64,000 nucleotides of DNA from Lasioglossum baleicum (Eukaryota; Arthropoda; Insecta; Hymenoptera; Halictidae), in contig NC_134935.1 in assembly GCF_051020765.1 (NCBI RefSeq), forward strand, positions 15,625,579 to 15,689,578. The letters run 5' to 3'. Position numbers and translations under genes: made by a program. This document shows, one piece after another, positions 59,662-64,000 of the stretch; the first letter of the stretch is position 1; each line of letters opens with the position of its first letter. The notes under the pieces are model-generated. The model was not told the DNA's origin. It did not search any database and worked only from the letters and a program-made list of their open reading frames with translations.

Positions 59662-59662
<1 letters not shown>

Positions 59663-59697
59663 CTATAACCCGAAGAGGAGAGAAGTGAGAGGTAGGG

Positions 59698-59715
59698 ATG
59701 AAGGGTCGGCCCTGA
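59698..59715 (+). CDS. Five-codon upstream ORF (MKGRP)
   Basis: An ATG at 59698 opens a frame that stops at TGA 59713-59715. It lies 217 bp upstream of the main ATG, in the predicted leader. If the leader is transcribed as proposed, it could lower translation of the main frame. Confidence 0.4.
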   Translation: MKGRP

Positions 59716-59932
59716 ATCTGGTGGGGCGGGCCTGTCAAGGCCATCGCGGTGAGAGCAGGAAGAGGAGCCTAACCGGAGGGAAGGTCGTCAGCCCCTCTTC
59801 GAAAAGGGGTCGAGGCCTGCTCGCAGGTGTAAAAGCTCGGTCACAATAGGTTGCCTGCAAAGCTCTGGTTCCAGGGGGTCGGAGGCGGAGGAGGGTGGCG
59901 GTGTCGGCGGGGGCGGGGGAGGTAGCACTAGT

Positions 59933-60204
59933 ATGTGCTGCGTCCTTCAGGGTGCCGAGAGGGTGTTCCCCTCGAACGGGGGGAAACACGGGCCTGGTAC
60001 AGGGAGCAGTAGGGGGGTAGGTACCCCGGTTAGCAACCAGGACCTACCCCTCGAGTCTCTCTGGGCGGCTGGCCTCGACGACGGCATGGGCTTCCCGCAG
60101 AGGTGCTCTTACGCCAATCACCACACCACCCTCAACAACTCTGCCACGGGCCACGCGGCTGCCAACCCCGAGGACCTTTGGAGGGAGAGGAACCTATCGT
60201 ACAG
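59933..60204 (+). CDS. First coding exon of an unrecognised gene
   Basis: The ATG at 59933 has A at -3; the in-frame stop upstream is TGA at 59750. The exon encodes residues 1-90 and two bases of codon 91. The protein starts MCCVLQG, then is Gly/Ser-rich to about residue 30. It contains DLPLESLWAAGLDDG at 37-51 and DLWRERNLSYR at 81-91. No signal peptide or membrane segment is seen. I end the exon at 60204 because ACAG|GTACAA is a good donor and leaves phase 2, which fits the acceptor at 61510 exactly. Reading on would reach TAG at 60245. The family is unknown to me. The motif similarity to exon 2 supports one protein. Confidence 0.75.
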
Positions 60205-61510
60205 GTACAATGACATATACACTTCTTCCAACGAGTCGAGTTGGTAGAGGTGAACAAACGCCTCTGGAGTTCGACAGAGTTCAAGGTACATTTCTCTGAT
60301 AGGTAGCCAAGAACAGGCGATGGTGTTTTGTTCTGCTTTACCGACTCCTCTCGTTGGATCGAGTACAGTTTTATTGAGTAGAGGCCCCGGACCAAAACAA
60401 TAAATGAACGGAAAGCTACATCTATAGTCCAGTCAATGAGGCTGTGGAGGGAAATGGAAGGAACACAATTTTTAACTTGGGTCTTTGTTCGGACTAGTTA
60501 GGAGGTAAACATACTAAAAGTCCCTACTCCTAGGAGGTGAGCGGGGTGCAGGGGGACACGTAGAAGGTCCCCTTTTTTCGGTTCTCCGCTTATATCTCGG
60601 AAACTATGGTTCCTAGCGATAAGACCATCCTATACAAAATTAAAGCGGACGAAATGTGCCATGAGATTGATTGCATTCAGTTTTTCGCTATCTCGCGCAG
60701 TTTCCGAGATATCCGCGCTCAAAGTTCACTAATTATGCCGGAGAGTTCTTTTTCACAATTAGTGAACTTTGAGCGCGGATATCTCGGAAACTATGCGAGA
60801 TAGCGAAAAACTGAATCAAATCAATCTTGTGGCACATATTGTCAGCTTTAATTTCGTATAGAATGGTCTTATCGCTAGGAACCATAGTTTCCAAGATATA
60901 AGCGGAAAACCGAAAAAGGGGACCTTCTTCGTGTCCCCTGCCCTGTCCTAGTCCAAACAAAGTCCCAAAGTTAAAAATTGTGTTCCTTCCATTTCCCTCT
61001 ACAACTTTTCGTTGACTGGACTACTACTTGTTTCGGTTAGATGAGGATCAGGCAAAATATTTTCATTCTTGCTCCATCCTCCTGGCCGACGACGATGTTC
61101 GTCATCGACAGGAGGCGTGAAACAGAATGATGACTTCGTAGGCTTTAGAGATCATCAGTCAGCAGATTTAGCTTTTCATTCTTTGTTCAAATCGGACATT
61201 AGTCACAACTTGCCCTAGCTATTAGCCCAATTGACTTGCACTCTCCTCTACTTCAACCCCAAACCCCTGAAAAAAGAAACAGCCTACCCCTTCCACATCT
61301 ACAACACTGTCCACCCCATACGCAACAGCACCCAAAAGCCTGTATATACCCGGTGTCTCTTCACCAAAAAAGAAACAGGCCATAAACCCCTCCCCACTCA
61401 TCATCACATACACTTCACACCCCATTTGTCTGCGAAAGCCATTCGCGAGGCCACGTAGTTTCAAAAATCGAAGCGACCGTATCCAACCGGGTTGTTCATC
61501 CATCACGCAG
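60205..61510 (+). other. Intron 1 (1306 bp)
   Basis: It begins GTACAA and ends CATCACGCAG. The junction codon is AG|A (Arg91), followed by ACC CCG ACA ACC. The intron contains the 599-bp fold-back element (60425-61023). It also holds a C-rich stretch (61228-61440) whose 75-codon frame (61231-61458) has no motif and uses a different phase. The pyrimidine tract before the acceptor is weak. Confidence 0.7.
60425..61023. mobile_element. Fold-back element (599 bp) inside intron 1
   Basis: The left end TAGTCCAGTCAATGAGGC faces the right end GTTGACTGGACTA, and both sides are followed outward by CTA. The arms 60425-60733 and 60758-61023 match along nearly their whole length (GGAAATGGAAGGAACACAAT, GATATCTCGGAAACTATG, GGTCTTATCGCTAGGAACCA and so on), with a loop of about 24 nt. 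The left arm has about 40 extra bases near 60503-60545. No frame with a domain exists. A three-base CTA duplication would fit a Harbinger-like origin, but this is uncertain. Confidence 0.85.
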
Positions 61511-62156
61511 AACCCCGACAACCTCGACGGGCATCGACTCGTCGATCACCGACGAGATATGGACGTCAGCGAACGAGGCGAAATTCTTCCGCACGTCGAC
61601 GACGTCGACGGGGATCGGCTCCTCTTTAAACCTGCACGACAACAACCGCTCCCTCGAGTCCCGGGACGGCGACTTCTACTCGACCGACATCGAGGACTCG
61701 AAGGACACCTACAGGAGATACTATCCTAACACGCCGACCACGTCTGGATTAGGTTCCTCCTCGGATAGACAGTCCGTGGAGACCCAAAGAGGATCCAAGG
61801 ATCTACCAGACCACTTATGGGCAGCGGCGATGGAGGATGGGTTCTCCAGATTCAACGCCATGAAGTCTCTTCAAACCATAACCCGGCAGCCTAGACCTAA
61901 TCACGACTGGGTCAGGACGGAGAGGATCTCCAGGTTCGCCAAGCATCGCACCATCAGTCAATCCCCGCAAAGGGAACAAGAGATCTGGACATCCAAGTTG
62001 AGCGAGAATCATGTGTCCACTTATGCTACCCAGAGGATCAACGGGCCTCACAAGTGCCATCATCAGGCTAGACGGAGCTTCTCCACTTCTATCGTTGCTG
62101 ATCTCGCTGTTACTCCTGACGGATCGCAGCAGAGCCTTGGCAGTGGGGAGTTCTTG
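61511..62156 (+). CDS. Second coding exon of the same unrecognised gene
   Basis: It encodes the last base of codon 91 and residues 92-306, ending in a full codon before TTG|GTGAGT, a strong donor, so the gene continues. Codon third positions are GC-rich, unlike the flanking DNA, which supports coding. Short motifs recur: TPTTSTGIDSS at 92-102, TSTTSTGIGSS at 119-129 and TPTTSGLGSS at 165-174; EIWTS at 106-110 and 248-252; DLPDHLWAAAMEDG at 188-201, which mirrors DLPLESLWAAGLDDG in exon 1. The rest is Ser/Thr/Arg-rich and probably disordered, with RRSFSTS at 278-284 as a possible basophilic kinase site. There is no catalytic domain. Product unknown; a cytoplasmic or cytoskeletal regulator is only a guess. 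Confidence 0.8.
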
Positions 62157-64000
62157 GTGAGTCTCAATGTTAGGTGTTCGATGTTGTGTCCTAGATGGTA
62201 GTCTGTGATCATTGTACTTGGGGGAGACGATGGAGTCTCCTGCAGTTTATGGGTTGCACGCTCTTAAGCTACCAGGCTTATTTATTGTCCTAGAAGAGAA
62301 ACACTTCAGCTCTGACAATTTTTTGAAAATTTTTGTGTATTCAGACGATGCTATAGTTTGTCCCAAATGCAACAATATTTTTCACAATACCCTGAATATG
62401 TAAAACTTCATCTGTTCAACTTTAGAAAATTTTCATCCGGTCTTTTGACTTCAGAAATTTTTGTGATTCAACCATAGAAGCTATGCAAATGTTTCTTGCT
62501 GTATATATTGTATTTTTCAACACTTGATAATTAATATACCACGTGTAGAAATTATATAAGATAGACGACAATATAATTGGACTCTCAGAAAAATATTTTA
62601 TTTAAGAATTAGAGTACACGATGGAAATAAAACAGTTTGGTATTTACGTTAATTGGAAGATATGGCGGATCTTCCGTTCATGATTTTCTTGGAGATTTTT
62701 CAATCTATTGTGAAAAATAGGGGCAATTGAACAATACTCCGGGATAAAGAGGATACTTTACAGCGGAGGGCAAGTTTATGCAGTCCCGGATCGCATAAAC
62801 AGCCACTTGTCGTTGAATTATTCTATCACGAGTCCGCGATCGTGGCTCATCCTACTTAGCTCGCCTCGCGTGATCCACTCGCCTAATCAATTGCCCCGGC
62901 CCAGTAAATCGGAACGAAACCGATCTCAATGAGATCTACTTGCTGGCAATGGGTGACGAGCGTGCCCACGCATTAACTTGAATCGAGATCGTCCCCTAAT
63001 TGCGGTTTGGAGTATCTTGGAATATGTCGGTGAGTCATCCACACTTCGACGATGTTGTTTATGTTAGCAAAAATTTTTCTATATAATTATTTGTTGAAGT
63101 AAACAAGATTTTCAATGTCAAGCTCACTTTTCGACTTCCCAGGTGTGTTAGCACTCGAATGGCGAATCTGAGGCGTCACTAAAAATTAATTTACCATTAT
63201 CCAAAATATTGTTTACATTATTAAGTATTATATGTCAAACATTTAAGTACTGTAGGAGGTATTATACCAATTTCATATCCATACAATTTAAAAAATCATA
63301 GGGAATGGAAATATCCCATCTCGGAAGAAATATTTAATTCTCAAGTTAAAATTGCTCCGAGTGCAAAGGGTTAAAATAGTAGAAATTGCTATACAACTTC
63401 TGTAAACGAGACAATTTTATAAAATGGTCAAGAGACGATTTAGAGGGACCGGATAATTTTGTAAAAATTATTTACTACACGGAAAACTAGCATATTTTTC
63501 GTATTGTATAGTTAATACATGGACTATAGAACTACCAATCAGAAAAATATTTTAAATGACCGAGGCAATATTTTACACTCGTAAAGCTAAAAAATAAAAA
63601 TAAATTTAATAAAAAAAATTCTGTTAACGATATTGAAACAAGCAAATTAGAATTTATCCTCGAAATTATTCGTTGATGCTTCAACCGCCAACAAGTGCTT
63701 ATAAAAATTTATGAAAGTACACCACAACACACATGATTGTGTAAATAAAAGATCACTTCAAATCATGTTAACAAGGTTTTGGAGAAGCTCCCCTGTACGA
63801 ATTGTTCTCCGATTCTCTGCGAATAAGTGCAGATTAGTTTGTCCATAAAAATCGTGGAATATTAATTGACTTTTCGATGGAACGAGACACGAGTGGCCTA
63901 TTCAGACTGGCACGTATGGCAGCCACGTTAGGCTCGTAACTCGATTAGTCGGCCATCGGTGCGCCGGCAATCGGAAGAACGCTCAAGAGTCACGATTGGA
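62157..64000. other. Start of intron 2; GC-rich island and repeat end
   Basis: AT-rich DNA follows the donor. Positions 62770-63010 form a GC-rich island with no frame, perhaps an intronic regulatory element. At about 63351-63375, CTCCGAGTGCAAAGGGTTAA is another terminus of the CCCTTTGCACTC family. No further exon of this gene could be identified before the window ends. Confidence 0.45.

Noticed and set aside
59600..59744. Leu/Ser-repeat protein on the minus strand
   Set aside because: It is the (GA)n microsatellite read as CTCTCT.
60205..60247. Exon 1 continuing to the stop at 60245, or using donors at 60243 or 60249
   Set aside because: The donor at 60243 joined to 61511 would create TGA, and that at 60249 follows an in-frame TAG. 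The ACAG|GTACAA donor at 60205 gives an open, in-phase join.
61231..61458. 75-codon frame between the two exons
   Set aside because: It lies in the intron in a different phase from exon 2, has no motif, and its composition follows a C-rich stretch.

Overview
The window looks like eukaryotic, arthropod-type DNA, most plausibly from a hymenopteran insect (bee, wasp or ant). The signs are a mosaic of GC-rich islands in AT-rich DNA, many small DNA transposons with mariner, Tc1, pogo, piggyBac and Harbinger-type ends, spliceosomal introns, and a TCAGT initiator next to a (GA)n tract. The species cannot be fixed from the sequence alone. There is no bacterial-style gene packing: almost all open frames of 60-200 codons are chance frames in GC-rich islands or in repeats.

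Layout. Positions 1-59,500 are a gene desert. It begins with a satellite block (240-1935) whose spacing alternates between 316 and 294 bp. GC-rich, apparently unique islands (for example 5.9-6.7, 8.6-9.5, 19.4-19.9, 20.9-21.65, 33.0-36.66, 38.7-39.4 and 52.4-53.0 kb) then alternate with AT-rich stretches. These stretches hold tandem arrays (about 6.7, 7.7, 13.2, 15.7, 21.7, 24.8, 25.8, 28.3, 30, 43, 45, 47, 54.6, 55.5 and 58.1 kb) and short inverted-repeat transposons. One family of about 197 bp, ending in GACTGCGGATC and flanked by TA, recurs across the window. One copy carries a second element nested inside it, another has become a tandem array, and another lies in a 530-bp palindrome.

The only protein-coding gene I can support lies at the right edge on the plus strand. 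It has a candidate promoter near 59,539, a (GA)n leader with a five-codon upstream ORF, a first coding exon at 59,933-60,204, and an intron holding a 599-bp fold-back element. A second coding exon at 61,511-62,156 ends in a GTGAGT donor, and the gene runs out of the window. The splice phases agree and give 306 residues of a hydrophilic, Ser/Thr-rich protein with internally repeated short motifs. I do not recognise the family.

The most interesting patterns are: (i) many sequence-unrelated tandem arrays with periods of roughly 160-190 bp; (ii) clean nested or interrupted insertions that give relative ages; (iii) a long hairpin inside the first intron of the one gene; (iv) a 587-bp element made of AATTACAATG-type words between perfect 13-bp inverted ends.
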